Shown here in pieces: positions 8,673 to 15,983 of a stretch of DNA of 64,000 nucleotides. The position numbers and the translations under genes are program-made. The stretch spans positions 62,001 through 126,000 of the forward strand of contig PBYI01000056.1 of NCBI GenBank assembly GCA_002729525.1, in the 5' to 3' direction. Source of the stretch: Nocardioides sp. GTDB taxonomy: Bacteria > Actinomycetota > Actinomycetes > Propionibacteriales > Nocardioidaceae. The notes under the pieces were generated by a model. The model searched no databases. It saw only the letters and a program-made list of their open reading frames with translations, and had not been told where the DNA came from. Position 1 is the stretch's first letter; every line of letters begins with the position of its first letter.

Positions 8673-9269
8673 TCAGGACACGACCTTGAGGTCGCCGTAC
8701 TTGCTGCTGTTCCGCTTCGACCGCCGAGCGGGGCCGTCACCAGTGCCGGCGGCGGCCGGCTCTGCGATCTCCCACCGCAGCCGCAGCATCGCGAGGTCGT
8801 TGAGACCGAGCCGGTCCGACCACTGTCGCGCTTCCTTCGCGTCGTCCAGCGACCCAGCCTCACCCTTGGCCTGGAGTCGGGCGTAGAGCGCGACGTCGCG
8901 CACCCATCCGTCCTTCTCCCACTGCACGGCCTGCGGGGTCTTCCACAGCGCGGTCCAGATCCGGCGCTCCGCGGCGGTGGACGCCTTCTTCATTGCCTGC
9001 AGCTTCGCCAGCTGCTTGGTGGCCCGCTCGAGCTTGCGGCGCTGCGCCGACCGGTCCCGGGAGGTGGTCGCCCACTCGATCTCGTCGCGGATCCCCTTGA
9101 TCTGCAGCTTGGTCAGCTCGATCTCGGTCTCGATCCCGACGTCGGCACCCAGGGGCCATGCCGGCGCGCGGCCCTTGCGGCCCTCAGCAGGCAGGCGGGT
9201 CATCGCGACCGACGCGTTGCGTCGGGCTCGCTGGTCGGCTGGCTTCGGGGCGGGTCCCATTCCGGGCAT
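8673..9269 (-). CDS. Terminase small subunit
   Basis: A protein of 198 residues that would recognise phage DNA and recruit the large subunit. MPGMGPAPKPADQRARRNA at the start is the typical opening of actinophage small terminases. Two long charged helices follow (LTKLQIKGIRDEIEWA; RRKLERATKQLAKLQAMKKAS), then VALYARLQAKGEAGSLDDAKEA and LGLNDLAMLRLRWEI. The start ATG at 9269 has the leader GGAGACACGCC. It lies 38 bases upstream of TerL. Confidence 0.82.
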   Translation of the reverse strand: MPGMGPAPKPADQRARRNASVAMTRLPAEGRKGRAPAWPLGADVGIETEIELTKLQIKGIRDEIEWATTSRDRSAQRRKLERATKQLAKLQAMKKASTAAERRIWTALWKTPQAVQWEKDGWVRDVALYARLQAKGEAGSLDDAKEARQWSDRLGLNDLAMLRLRWEIAEPAAAGTGDGPARRSKRNSSKYGDLKVVS

Positions 9270-9507
9270 GGCGTGTCTCCCTGTCGGAGTGTTCTGGAGC
9301 TGAGGCGATCGGCGCCCGGATCCCTTGCCGGGATAGCTGGGGGCTCGCCGAGGTGGGGTGAGTTGGCGGGAGGCGGCCAGGCCGAGGCTGGGCCCAGGTG
9401 GGCGGAGGGGTGGATTTCCAGATCCCCAGACCCGTACAGATCGCGAGCGGCAGTCCCGCGGTCCTACGGGCGAGACCCCCCAGGGGGACCCCCCGCCCCG
9501 GGGGGGG
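9270..9507. other. Non-coding gap with GC-rich hairpin before terminase genes
   Basis: This 238-bp gap separates the HNH-like gene from the small terminase gene, in a block where other genes overlap. At 9487-9494 and 9502-9509 an eight-base GACCCCCC arm pairs with GGGGGGTC just behind the HNH stop, forming a strong hairpin on the minus strand. It could end the early transcript, leaving the rest of the gap for a late promoter or the pac/cos site. No cos site or promoter could be assigned by eye. Confidence 0.4.
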
Positions 9508-9810
9508 TCAGCGGTGCGCGGGGTGGAGCTCGGGCGTGCGCCGGCCGGCGGCGCGCCGCCACGTGGCAGTCGCACGGTTGCACTGACGGTGCTCTGGTGC
9601 GCGAGGTGCGTCGCAGGCGGCGTCTGGGTCGCCGAGGTCCCACTCGTCGTCGGGAGCGATCAGCAGCGCCGGAGCGCGGCATGCCGGGCCGCGACGGCAC
9701 TCGACCGTCCCGGTCGCCACGATCGGCGCCCAGGCGGAGCGGGCGGTCTGGTGATCGGCCGGGTGCTCGGTCGCCAGGCTGGTGTGGGTGCCGTCCTCTC
9801 GGCGGGCCAT
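9508..9810 (-). CDS. HNH endonuclease-like protein next to terminase
   Basis: A protein of 100 residues. The stretch IAPDDEWDLGDPDAACDA followed by PEHRQCNRATATWRRAAGR follows the pattern of the small HNH nucleases encoded beside actinophage terminases, where the usual form is WDLGH...EHRxCNR. Here the expected catalytic His after LG is Asp, so activity is doubtful unless a neighbouring His substitutes. CRRGPACR upstream may bind zinc. ATG at 9810 overlaps the stop of the preceding gene as TGATG. Confidence 0.6.
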   Translation of the reverse strand: MARREDGTHTSLATEHPADHQTARSAWAPIVATGTVECRRGPACRAPALLIAPDDEWDLGDPDAACDAPRAPEHRQCNRATATWRRAAGRRTPELHPAHR

Positions 9811-9947
9811 CACGCCACCTGCGGGACAGCGGACTGCTTGCGCGAGTTGCACGACAGGCAGGCGGTCTGTGCATTGGCGCGGGAGTGGGCGCCGCCGCTC
9901 GCGAGGGGCGTGGTACATCCGGGGAGGATGCAGGTACGTGTCGGCAT
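9810..9947 (-). CDS. Small Cys-rich (HNH/zinc-ribbon-like) phage protein
   Basis: A protein of 45 residues: MPTRTCILPGCTTPLASG, then RANAQTACLSCNSRKQSA. Two Cys pairs (C-x4-C and C-x2-C) could hold a zinc ion, and ACLSCNSRKQ resembles the end of an HNH fold, where the C-x2-C-N-x2-K element follows the catalytic region. It is too short for a complete HNH nuclease. It may be a truncated nuclease or the partner of the HNH-like protein encoded directly after it. Confidence 0.5.
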   Translation of the reverse strand: MPTRTCILPGCTTPLASGGAHSRANAQTACLSCNSRKQSAVPQVA

Positions 9948-9961
9948 AGTCCCTGCTCCTC

Positions 9962-10398
9962 TCAGGCTCGTCCGTGGGCGTCGTCCCAGGCCTGCTCGAG
10001 GTTGTGGGTAGCGGCCATGAACGCGGCGAGGTGGTCGACCATCCGCTCGAACTCGCGTCGTACTCGGCGAACCCAGTCGGCGTGCTCGTGGTCGTGCATG
10101 AACGCGGCGGAGTCGTCGATGACCACCGTCGACGTCTGCGCGTGGCAGAGGTGCATCACCTCGTGGGTGATGACCTCGCGGCGCTCGTTGTAGTCGATCT
10201 TCATCCACCCCGGCGCGAGCCACACAGACGCGCAACGTGACGCTGGTCGATCCAGTCGATCGAGGCGTTGGTGGCGTCGTCGGCCGGATCCTCCATGACG
10301 AGGATCCGCCAGGCAGGCATCCGCAGCAGCGGGCAGAGCGCGGCGGCGTAGGTACAGATCGCCGCAGCCTCGCGACGTGTGACGTGGGAGCGGGGCAT
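9962..10398 (-). pseudogene. HEXXH metalloprotein gene, frameshifted
   Basis: Two frames together encode one plausible protein of about 145 residues. The first part starts with ATG at 10398 (MPRSHVTRREAAAICTYAA) and reads to ASIDWIDQRHVARL, then meets a stop at 10201. The second frame continues as VWLAPGWMKIDYNERREVI, then THEVMHLCHA with the zinc-binding HEVMH, ending at 9962. The frames meet at 10220-10227, a short TG repeat (CTGTGTGG on the coding strand); losing one TG restores a single frame reading RHVARLWLAPGWMK. The intact gene would be a small zinc peptidase. A real mutation, a base-calling error and a programmed shift all remain possible. Confidence 0.6.
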
Positions 10399-10489
10399 CA
10401 CGACCACCTGCAAGCGGATTTGGGGACGCTGACGCCCGCCGATCCGGTGTCACGAAGCGTACCGGACCGCGTCGGGTCCGTGGGGCGAC

Positions 10490-11785
10490 TCACGCGGACT
10501 TCCTGCGGGTCTGGTCCTTGGTCTGCTTGGCGAGGTGGCGGCGCCAGAGGTCGGGCCACCAGACCCAGACTCGGCGGGTGCTGATCTCGCAGTAGCCGGT
10601 GACGACGTCCTCGCGGTCTCCTACCCACCGCTGCTCGAGCTCGCCGCCGCAGTCGACGCGGCGGCCGGACGCTGTGACCACAACGCCCGGGCAGACGGCG
10701 TGCTCGCTGGGCGGCCAGGTGCGTGCGCAGAGCGTGCAGCGGTCGTCGGTGTGCTCGATGGGGCAGCGGAGCCAACGCATGACGGTCGACTTCGACGTGC
10801 CCTGGGCGACGAGGGTGGCGATGGCGTCGGCCTGCCACACGAACCGGGCGGCGGACTCGCGGCGCATCTGCTGGGCGTGGGCGTCGAGGTAGTCGTCGAG
10901 GTCGTAGCGGGTCTTGCAGCTGGTGCACTTCCACCGGTCGTCGGCGGTGTCGCTGGCCCACTGGGGTGCCGGTGGGGCGATGGTGCCGCACCAGGGGTTC
11001 GGGCACCGGTCGACGTCCCTGGTGACGGAGGTGAGTTCGCCGTCGCAGGGTCGTCGGTCGGCCTTGCTGCCGATGAGCCGAGTGCACCGCTGGCGTGCGG
11101 ACGCGGGGAACACGTGGTGGCAGGTCTGGCACTCGTGGGCGTCGGGGAGGGTGGTGTCGCAGGTGCGGCAGGTGTGGGCGACGACGTAACGGCGGCCGTA
11201 GGTCTTGATCAGCTGTCGGGGGTTCTCGCACGTCGGGTTGGTGCACTCGACGCGTGTCCGTTCTGGCCGGCGGCCGGCGGTGAGGACGGTCTCCAGGCGG
11301 GTGCGGGTGAGGTTCACGTCGGCGGCGAACACGTCGGCGTTGGGTTCGTGGGTGACGATCCACTCGAGGTGGTGGCGGAGGTACTTCGCTTCGGTGACGA
11401 GGGTGGGTGTGTGGTCCCAGTCCTGCTGGTGGACGCGGCGGTAGTGGTCGGACCAGAACCGGAGGGTCTGGAGCGCAGGTTCCCAGGAGTCGTCCTCGTC
11501 GCTGGCGAGGTCGGGGCGGTCGGTGGGGTCGAGGCCGGCTGGCCAGCCGTCGATGTCGCGGGTCGCGTTGACCTGTGCCCAGGCTGCTTCGGCGATCTCG
11601 ACGCGACGCTCCCAGGTCGCGATGTCGGCGACCGGGGCGAGGGCGACCATGGCGAGTCCGCCGGGCAGTGAGTGGCCGTCGATGGTGGCGTTCGCGTCGG
11701 CGACGGCCTGGGTGAGGAGGTCGGCGGCGAGGTCGCAGATTTCGGTGAGGTCGCGGGCGATCTTGATGGGGTCGAAGGTGGTCAT
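10490..11785 (-). CDS. Multi-zinc-ribbon phage protein, function unknown
   Basis: A protein of 431 residues. The N-terminal 180 residues are helical and acidic. The centre holds many paired cysteines: ECTNPTCENP, HTCRTCDT, HECQTCHH, DRCPNPWCG and WKCTSCKTRYDLDDYLDAH. Next comes an HTH-like stretch (DAIATLVAQGTSKSTVMRWLR) and further Cys pairs (DRCTLCARTW, AVCPG, VDCGGEL). Several zinc ribbons with a helix-turn-helix suggest a DNA- or RNA-binding role, but no family name can be given with confidence. It overlaps the preceding gene by ATGA. Confidence 0.7.
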   Translation of the reverse strand: MTTFDPIKIARDLTEICDLAADLLTQAVADANATIDGHSLPGGLAMVALAPVADIATWERRVEIAEAAWAQVNATRDIDGWPAGLDPTDRPDLASDEDDSWEPALQTLRFWSDHYRRVHQQDWDHTPTLVTEAKYLRHHLEWIVTHEPNADVFAADVNLTRTRLETVLTAGRRPERTRVECTNPTCENPRQLIKTYGRRYVVAHTCRTCDTTLPDAHECQTCHHVFPASARQRCTRLIGSKADRRPCDGELTSVTRDVDRCPNPWCGTIAPPAPQWASDTADDRWKCTSCKTRYDLDDYLDAHAQQMRRESAARFVWQADAIATLVAQGTSKSTVMRWLRCPIEHTDDRCTLCARTWPPSEHAVCPGVVVTASGRRVDCGGELEQRWVGDREDVVTGYCEISTRRVWVWWPDLWRRHLAKQTKDQTRRKSA

Positions 11786-11976
11786 CGGTTGGTCCTCCGT
11801 CGCATGTACCTGAGCCCTCGCTTGTCGCGGTGGCCGATGTGCCAGGCGCCGCACTTGCAGCGGTAGGGCCGCAGCGCCAGGTCGATGCCGCGCGACTGCT
11901 CGAGCGAGTCGCGGGCCTTGAGGGCGGCCTCGAAAGTTCGGTGCCGCTGCTTGTCGGGTGTCGGGCAGGCAGCCAT
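11782..11976 (-). CDS. Zinc-ribbon phage protein, 64 residues
   Basis: A basic protein of 64 residues beginning MAACPTPDKQRHRTFEAALKA and ending RPYRCKCGAWHIGHRDKRGLR. The single Cys near the start, the CKC and the HIGH segment give a C...C-x-C...H-x2-H set that fits one small zinc site. Similar short proteins are common in actinophage early regions; the function is unknown. Two bases separate it from the upstream gene, and it overlaps the downstream one by ATGA. Confidence 0.6.
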   Translation of the reverse strand: MAACPTPDKQRHRTFEAALKARDSLEQSRGIDLALRPYRCKCGAWHIGHRDKRGLRYMRRRTNR

Positions 11977-11978
11977 GG

Positions 11979-12419
11979 TCAGCGGCCCTCCGCGCCCGGC
12001 AGATCGGCTGCGAGCGCGTCTGGGGCGGGCTCCAGGGCTGCGACGAGTCTGGTGACGTTGAGCGTCGGCCAGCCGGGCGCCTGGGGGTTGGCCACGTCGT
12101 CCAGGTACTCCCACACCCGCGCCACCTTTCCCTCGGCTCGCTCCAGTCGATCGAGGAGCGGACGCAGCGCCTCGGCGATGTGCTCGGCGACGTGGCGGTT
12201 GTAGTCGTCCACCGTCCAGTTGGGCTTCACTGCCGCGCGTGAGGCGTCGAGCATGGCTCTGCGCTCCGTCGGAGCCGCGGTCGGCCAGGCGGCTTCGGTC
12301 GCTTGCTCCTGGCGGTGTCGACATCCATGGCAGGAGTAGGTCCCATCGGACCAGTCGCCTCGGAAGTGCTCACTCAGCACCTTCTCCGCCGCCGCCCGCA
12401 ACTCGTCCAGCTCGCTCAT
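11979..12419 (-). CDS. Hypothetical phage protein with N-terminal Cys/His motif
   Basis: A protein of 146 residues. Residues 29-36 read SCHGCRHR, followed by helices VAEHIAEALRPLLDRLERAEG. A C-x2-C-x-H arrangement without a second pair makes an independent zinc site uncertain. The gene belongs to the coupled early series, with ATGA overlap at 12416-12419. No function can be given. Confidence 0.55.
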   Translation of the reverse strand: MSELDELRAAAEKVLSEHFRGDWSDGTYSCHGCRHRQEQATEAAWPTAAPTERRAMLDASRAAVKPNWTVDDYNRHVAEHIAEALRPLLDRLERAEGKVARVWEYLDDVANPQAPGWPTLNVTRLVAALEPAPDALAADLPGAEGR

Positions 12420-12706
12420 CGGCCCTCCCGCTCGATCCGGTCGGCGTGGTCGCGGATGACCCTCTCGACCACCATGAGCCGATCCAGCGGGTCGGGTGGC
12501 GCGCCGCGCATGGTCCGCTCGTGGGTCCACCAGGCTTCCGTGTGCACCTCATCAGCCGCCTCCCGCAGCGCCTCCACCCTCGCGGCGGTCTCACGGGCGG
12601 CGACGATGCGGCTGACGGCGTTCTGGAGCGCCAACCACACGACAGCCCCGCCATCGTCGAAAGCGCCCCGCAGCGCCTCTCGCTCGGCTTCGGTCAGCTC
12701 GGTCAT
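12416..12706 (-). CDS. Hypothetical phage protein, 96 residues
   Basis: Almost entirely helical: LTEAEREALRGAFDDGGAVV, then ARVEALREAADEVHTEAW and MVVERVIRDHADRIERE. The amphipathic pattern suggests a small helical bundle or coiled coil. No catalytic or metal-binding motif is visible. ATGA overlaps couple it to both neighbours. Function unknown. Confidence 0.5.
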   Translation of the reverse strand: MTELTEAEREALRGAFDDGGAVVWLALQNAVSRIVAARETAARVEALREAADEVHTEAWWTHERTMRGAPPDPLDRLMVVERVIRDHADRIEREGR

Positions 12707-12933
12707 CGCGTCGGCTCCGGGGCGGCGTCCTGGACGAGTCGCGCGGCCAGGATGGTGCGGTAGGCGCCTACCTGGCGCGTCCATTGGTAGTGCGCCTCGG
12801 CCAGCTCGTTCTGCATGGCGATCGGCATGGTCCCGTTGGCCTGCTCGGGCTCGTTGGCGTACAGGTCCATCAGCGCGGCGCGCATCATCTGCGCGGTGCT
12901 GTCGAGCGTGATGGTCACGGTCAGCTCGCTCAT
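12703..12933 (-). CDS. Hypothetical phage protein, 76 residues
   Basis: A protein of 76 residues: a beta strand MSELTVTITLDSTAQMMRAA, then a helix and YQWTRQVGAYRTILAARLVQ. The start ATG at 12933 overlaps the upstream stop as TGATG and follows CGGGGAGGCG, a good ribosome binding site. No recognisable domain. The coding assignment rests on the frame being held between tightly spaced neighbours. Confidence 0.5.
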   Translation of the reverse strand: MSELTVTITLDSTAQMMRAALMDLYANEPEQANGTMPIAMQNELAEAHYQWTRQVGAYRTILAARLVQDAAPEPTR

Positions 12934-13187
12934 CACGCCTCCCCGAGGTAGGCGCGGGCGACAGCGAGGGCGTGCTGAATTCCGATGTGCACGCGCATGT
13001 CGAAGCCGAGCTCGTTCGACAGGTCGACATTCTCGACAGCATCGTCCAGCAAGTCGGCCACGGCCAGGTGCACCCGCTGCTCGTGGTGAAGGTCGAAGCA
13101 GGCGACAGTCGCCTGGTCGTCCCACTCATCGTGGATCAGCGCCGCCGCCCGCCGCAGGGTCTCGGCGCTCGTCTCGGTGGTGGTCAT
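12933..13187 (-). CDS. Hypothetical phage protein, 84 residues
   Basis: A protein of 84 residues: TSAETLRRAAALIHDEWDDQA, then HHEQRVHLAVADLLDDAVEN, and a C-terminal helix HIGIQHALAVARAYLG. Short proteins of the layout AAxLIRE..D...VA..L are common in actinobacterial phages and hosts, without known function. The start ATG at 13187 is preceded by CAGGAAGACCG, which lies inside the tail of the upstream gene. Confidence 0.5.
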   Translation of the reverse strand: MTTTETSAETLRRAAALIHDEWDDQATVACFDLHHEQRVHLAVADLLDDAVENVDLSNELGFDMRVHIGIQHALAVARAYLGEA

Positions 13188-13486
13188 CGGTCTTCCTGGT
13201 CGCTGGCCTTGGCGTGGTGGTCGAGGTAGGCGAGCGCCACAGAGGTGGCTCCCTCGCTGGTGTCGCAGTCCATGACCGGATCACCTTCGTTGTTGCGGCG
13301 GAGGCGGAGGTACGCCGTTGGTCCGCCCTTGCGCTCGATGGCGGCGTTGATCAGCTCGATGAAGGGCTCCATCTCCAGCCGAACCACCGCCTCGTTGCGC
13401 AGCCACATGCTGACCGCTTGCCAACGCGGGTCGGAGTCATCGGCCATCAGGTCGGAGGCGCGGTTCCACAGGTCGGTGCGGGCCAT
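13184..13486 (-). CDS. Hypothetical phage protein, 100 residues
   Basis: A protein of 100 residues. It reads WNRASDLMADDSDPRWQAVS, then EPFIELINAAIERKGG and YLRLRRNNEGDPVMDCD. The mix of two helices and a beta hairpin with LRLRR is unremarkable, and no motif is recognised. Its tail ends KASDQEDR because the ribosome binding site of the next gene is embedded there. The start overlaps the upstream stop as TGATG. Confidence 0.5.
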   Translation of the reverse strand: MARTDLWNRASDLMADDSDPRWQAVSMWLRNEAVVRLEMEPFIELINAAIERKGGPTAYLRLRRNNEGDPVMDCDTSEGATSVALAYLDHHAKASDQEDR

Positions 13487-13659
13487 CACGCCTCCCCGTC
13501 CGCCGGCACCCACGGGGTGGTGGTGACGGTGCGGGTGACGACACGGGCGGAGGTGTGGGCCGCTGCGGCGTAGCGTGCGTCCCGCTCGCAATACATCGGC
13601 ACCACGCGCGCGGCGTAGTCCACCGCCCACTCGACGCGGGTCTCGGTCTCGGTGCTCAT
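13486..13659 (-). CDS. Hypothetical phage protein, 57 residues
   Basis: A short protein starting MSTETETRVEWAVDYAARVV and ending VTTTPWVPADGEA. Its only Cys is in PMYCERDARY. The start ATG at 13659 follows AAGGAGACCGC, a good ribosome binding site, and overlaps the upstream stop by ATGA. Nothing in the sequence shows a function. Confidence 0.45.
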   Translation of the reverse strand: MSTETETRVEWAVDYAARVVPMYCERDARYAAAAHTSARVVTRTVTTTPWVPADGEA

Positions 13660-14048
13660 GCGGTCTCCTTCGTGGGTGTGTTGCTGCTCTTGGGCTTCCA
13701 GCACTCGCCGGGACACCCCTCATCAGGACAGTGATCGCCCAGATCGAGGCCGCTCGGCAGGCAGTGGTGCACGTGCTTGCCGTCGTGGTCGTTCCGGCAG
13801 TGGTCGGACGGTCCGTGACAGCAGCACTTCTCGTTGCCGATCCGGGAGAAGTTGGGATCCCACGGGGTCCCCCTCCAGCAGCGTCGGCACCGGTCGGCGG
13901 GGTCGACGTCGGCGATGTCGACGCGCTCGGTCATCGGGTGGTCGACGGACCAGTGGTCGATCAGCAAGGCGCACCTGGTCACCTCGGGGCGGACGACGCT
14001 CGGCCGGTGCGCCTTGCCGCGCTTCGGGTTGCGGACGGCGATGGTCAT
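13656..14048 (-). CDS. Cys/His-rich phage protein
   Basis: A protein of 130 residues. After VRPEVTRCALLIDHWSVDHP, the second half is dense in cysteines and histidines: DRCRRCWRG, KCCCHGPSDHC, HVHHCLPSG, DHCPDEGCPGECWKP. At least twelve Cys suggest two or three zinc sites. It lies between the HNH gene and a short gene in the coupled early operon. Function unknown. Confidence 0.55.
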   Translation of the reverse strand: MTIAVRNPKRGKAHRPSVVRPEVTRCALLIDHWSVDHPMTERVDIADVDPADRCRRCWRGTPWDPNFSRIGNEKCCCHGPSDHCRNDHDGKHVHHCLPSGLDLGDHCPDEGCPGECWKPKSSNTPTKETA

Positions 14049-14542
14049 GCGGAGCCCTCGGAGGTCGTCCAGCCGCCGTCGTGGTCGAGCAGGATCCAGC
14101 CGAGCCGGGTGGCGACCGGGACAGTGGCGGGGTCGTGCCCCTGGGGCACGAGGAGGCCCTGGTCAAGGGCCCGATGGCGGTTGGCCTCGACCTGCCGGTG
14201 GCATCCGGTCGTCGCCGTGCCGCAGAGCAGCAGCAGGTTCGCGGGGGAGTTGGTGTCGGCCGCGCGGGAGCCGCCCATGCCGCGGGGGCGGCGGTGGTGG
14301 AACGAGTGGTCGCGGACCCAGCCGGTGCCGCCGCGGACCGCGAGGCCGCATCGCTCGCAGTAGCCGTCGGACCGGGCGAGGACGATCGCTCTGGTGGCGG
14401 CGTCGGGTCCGGTCGCTGCGGCGGCCTTCTGCTGGCGGCGCGCGGTGCGGGTCGCGCGGGCCTTGAGCTCGCGGGCCCGGCGCGGCATCGGAGTCGGGCG
14501 CAGCTCGGTGCGGCGCTTCAGGGCGGCGCGGCGGAGCGTCAT
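14045..14542 (-). CDS. HNH endonuclease
   Basis: A protein of 165 residues. A strongly basic N-terminus (RRAALKRRTELRPTPMPRR) leads to the HNH core: GYCERCGLAV, DHSFHHRRPRGMGG, NSPANLLLLCG, then TGCHRQVEANRHRA. The CxxC, the HH pair, the Asn and the closing C-H-x3-E-x2-R-H are all present, so the protein should be an active metal-dependent nuclease. It is a second HNH protein, distinct from the one beside the terminase, and lies directly after the exonuclease gene with ATGA overlap. Confidence 0.8.
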   Translation of the reverse strand: MTLRRAALKRRTELRPTPMPRRARELKARATRTARRQQKAAAATGPDAATRAIVLARSDGYCERCGLAVRGGTGWVRDHSFHHRRPRGMGGSRAADTNSPANLLLLCGTATTGCHRQVEANRHRALDQGLLVPQGHDPATVPVATRLGWILLDHDGGWTTSEGSA

Positions 14543-15174
14543 CGCGGCGCCCCGGTGCTGCCGAGGGCGGCGTCGGCGAGGCGCTCGGACCACGAGCCGG
14601 GCTGGTCGTCGCCGGCGTCTGCTGCGGCGTCGGCGGCCTCGATCGCGGCCGCTGCCCGGGCCCGGTCCGGTGCCAGGTCGCGGAGGGCGTCGTACACGGC
14701 GCGGACCGCGCGGACATCGCCCTGGGCTGTGTGGTCGGGCTCGGGGATGGTGAAGCCGCGGTCACGGAGCGCCGCGCAGGTGTCGAGCAGCGAGCGGGGT
14801 CGGTCCCAGCCGAGGAGCCACATCACGCCGGCGGAGACGTCGATGAGGCGGTAGTGCCACACGGGGGCGCCGATGAGCCGGGTGAGGAAGGCGGCGTCGA
14901 AGGCGGGGTTGGCGGCGACCAGAGTCCGGCCGCGCAGGGGGTTGGCGATGTGCGCCGGGCGGGTGCCGGTGTCGACGCCGAGCGACCCGCAGCGGTTCCA
15001 GTAGCCGCCGATCTCGAGGGCGCGGGGGTCTGCGTGGTCGAGGGTGTGTCGGACCTGCGTCGTCCAGGGCGCGGGGTCCTCCTCGAGCCAGATCGAGACC
15101 TCCCAGGGCTGGTGGATGCGGGCGTCGAGGCCGGTTGTCTCGACGTCGACGAAGGCGAGCGGATGGTCGGTCAT
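14539..15174 (-). CDS. DnaQ-like 3'-5' exonuclease
   Basis: A protein of 211 residues. The first exonuclease motif is LAFVDVETTGLD, with the two metal-binding acidic residues D-x-E. The second follows in TLVAANPAFDAAFL (N-x3-D). The third is HTAQGDVRAVRAVYDAL, with the H-x4-D of the DEDDh class. It would remove 3' nucleotides, as a proofreading or recombination activity for phage replication. It overlaps the replication-initiator-like gene upstream and the HNH gene downstream by ATGA. The tail is Ala-rich. Confidence 0.85.
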   Translation of the reverse strand: MTDHPLAFVDVETTGLDARIHQPWEVSIWLEEDPAPWTTQVRHTLDHADPRALEIGGYWNRCGSLGVDTGTRPAHIANPLRGRTLVAANPAFDAAFLTRLIGAPVWHYRLIDVSAGVMWLLGWDRPRSLLDTCAALRDRGFTIPEPDHTAQGDVRAVRAVYDALRDLAPDRARAAAAIEAADAAADAGDDQPGSWSERLADAALGSTGAPR

Positions 15175-15983
15175 CGGGCTGCTTTCTGCTCGGAGGCGCA
15201 CTGGATGCAGTGGCGGACGGTGCCGGTGTGGCCGGGCTCGGGGCACTCCTCGGCGACGGCGGCAAGGTGGCCGACGGGGCGTCGGAGGTCGCGCCATGCG
15301 GGGAGCCAGGCGGTGGCGAACGAGGCGGGGGCGTTGGGTCGGAACTGGGTGACGGCGGAGCGGACGAGTGCGGCGTCGCCGTGGACCTCGATGAGGTGTG
15401 CGATCTCGTCGATCTGGGCCTGGGTGAGGCGGTCCCAGCGGACGAGGAGCTTCTGGGCTTCGAGGGCTGCTCGGAGGATCTCCACAGGCGGCGGCAGCGG
15501 CTCGCGTGTGGCTGCTGCAGCAGCCTCTTCTCTCTTCTCTTTCTCTGGGTCCGTGACATCACGTGATTTGTCACGTGACGCATCACGTGACTGTCCGGTT
15601 TTCCCGGTGTCGGTGTGGGTGTCGGTTTCCTGGCGGGCGCGGCGCTTCCGCTGACGCTCCCGGTCGCTGCGGCGGCGCTCCTCGAGCTCGTCCGCTGCGT
15701 CGTTGTGCGTCGACCACGACCGCACCCGGTAGCCGCCCTCGACGACCTCCCACGGCCCCGGTGACCCGTCAGGAGCCTGCCGGGTCAGCTGGGCCACGGT
15801 GCGCTTCGCCTTTGACGGCGACCGGGTGAGGGTGTGGAGGATCGCGCCGGGGATGAACCCTCCGGTGCGGGCGCGACGGCAGTACGCCAGACCGCGGACG
15901 AACATCACCTCGGCGGCGTCGTCGACGGTCGCGATGCAGATGTCGTCGGGGTACGACGCCGACATCTTGAACCACTCCTGCAT
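15171..15983 (-). CDS. Phage replication initiator-like protein
   Basis: A protein of 270 residues. The first 90 residues (EWFKMSASYPDDICIATVDD, then MFVRGLAYCRRARTGGFIP, AKRTVAQLTRQ) form a winged-helix-like domain of the kind found at the start of actinophage replication organisers. A highly charged middle follows (ERRRSDRERQRKRRARQ), then three copies of a Ser-Arg-Asp unit. The C-terminal part (LRAALEAQKLLVRWDRLTQ; FATAWLPAWRDL) is helical, with a CIQC pair at the end. The triple repeat is also a DNA iteron (15559-15590), the arrangement expected for an origin inside its initiator gene. Confidence 0.6.
   Translation of the reverse strand: MQEWFKMSASYPDDICIATVDDAAEVMFVRGLAYCRRARTGGFIPGAILHTLTRSPSKAKRTVAQLTRQAPDGSPGPWEVVEGGYRVRSWSTHNDAADELEERRRSDRERQRKRRARQETDTHTDTGKTGQSRDASRDKSRDVTDPEKEKREEAAAAATREPLPPPVEILRAALEAQKLLVRWDRLTQAQIDEIAHLIEVHGDAALVRSAVTQFRPNAPASFATAWLPAWRDLRRPVGHLAAVAEECPEPGHTGTVRHCIQCASEQKAAR
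15559..15590. repeat. Three TCACGTGA palindromes at exact 12-bp spacing (candidate phage origin)
   Basis: The eight-base palindrome TCACGTGA occurs at 15559-15566, 15571-15578 and 15583-15590, exactly 12 bp apart. The unit lies inside the replication-initiator-like gene and encodes a repeated Ser-Arg-Asp-x. A purine/pyrimidine-biased tract (15523-15548, only T and C on the plus strand apart from the ends) lies beside it. Iterons within the initiator gene, next to a skewed tract, are how lambda-like origins are built; origin function here is inferred. Confidence 0.5.
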
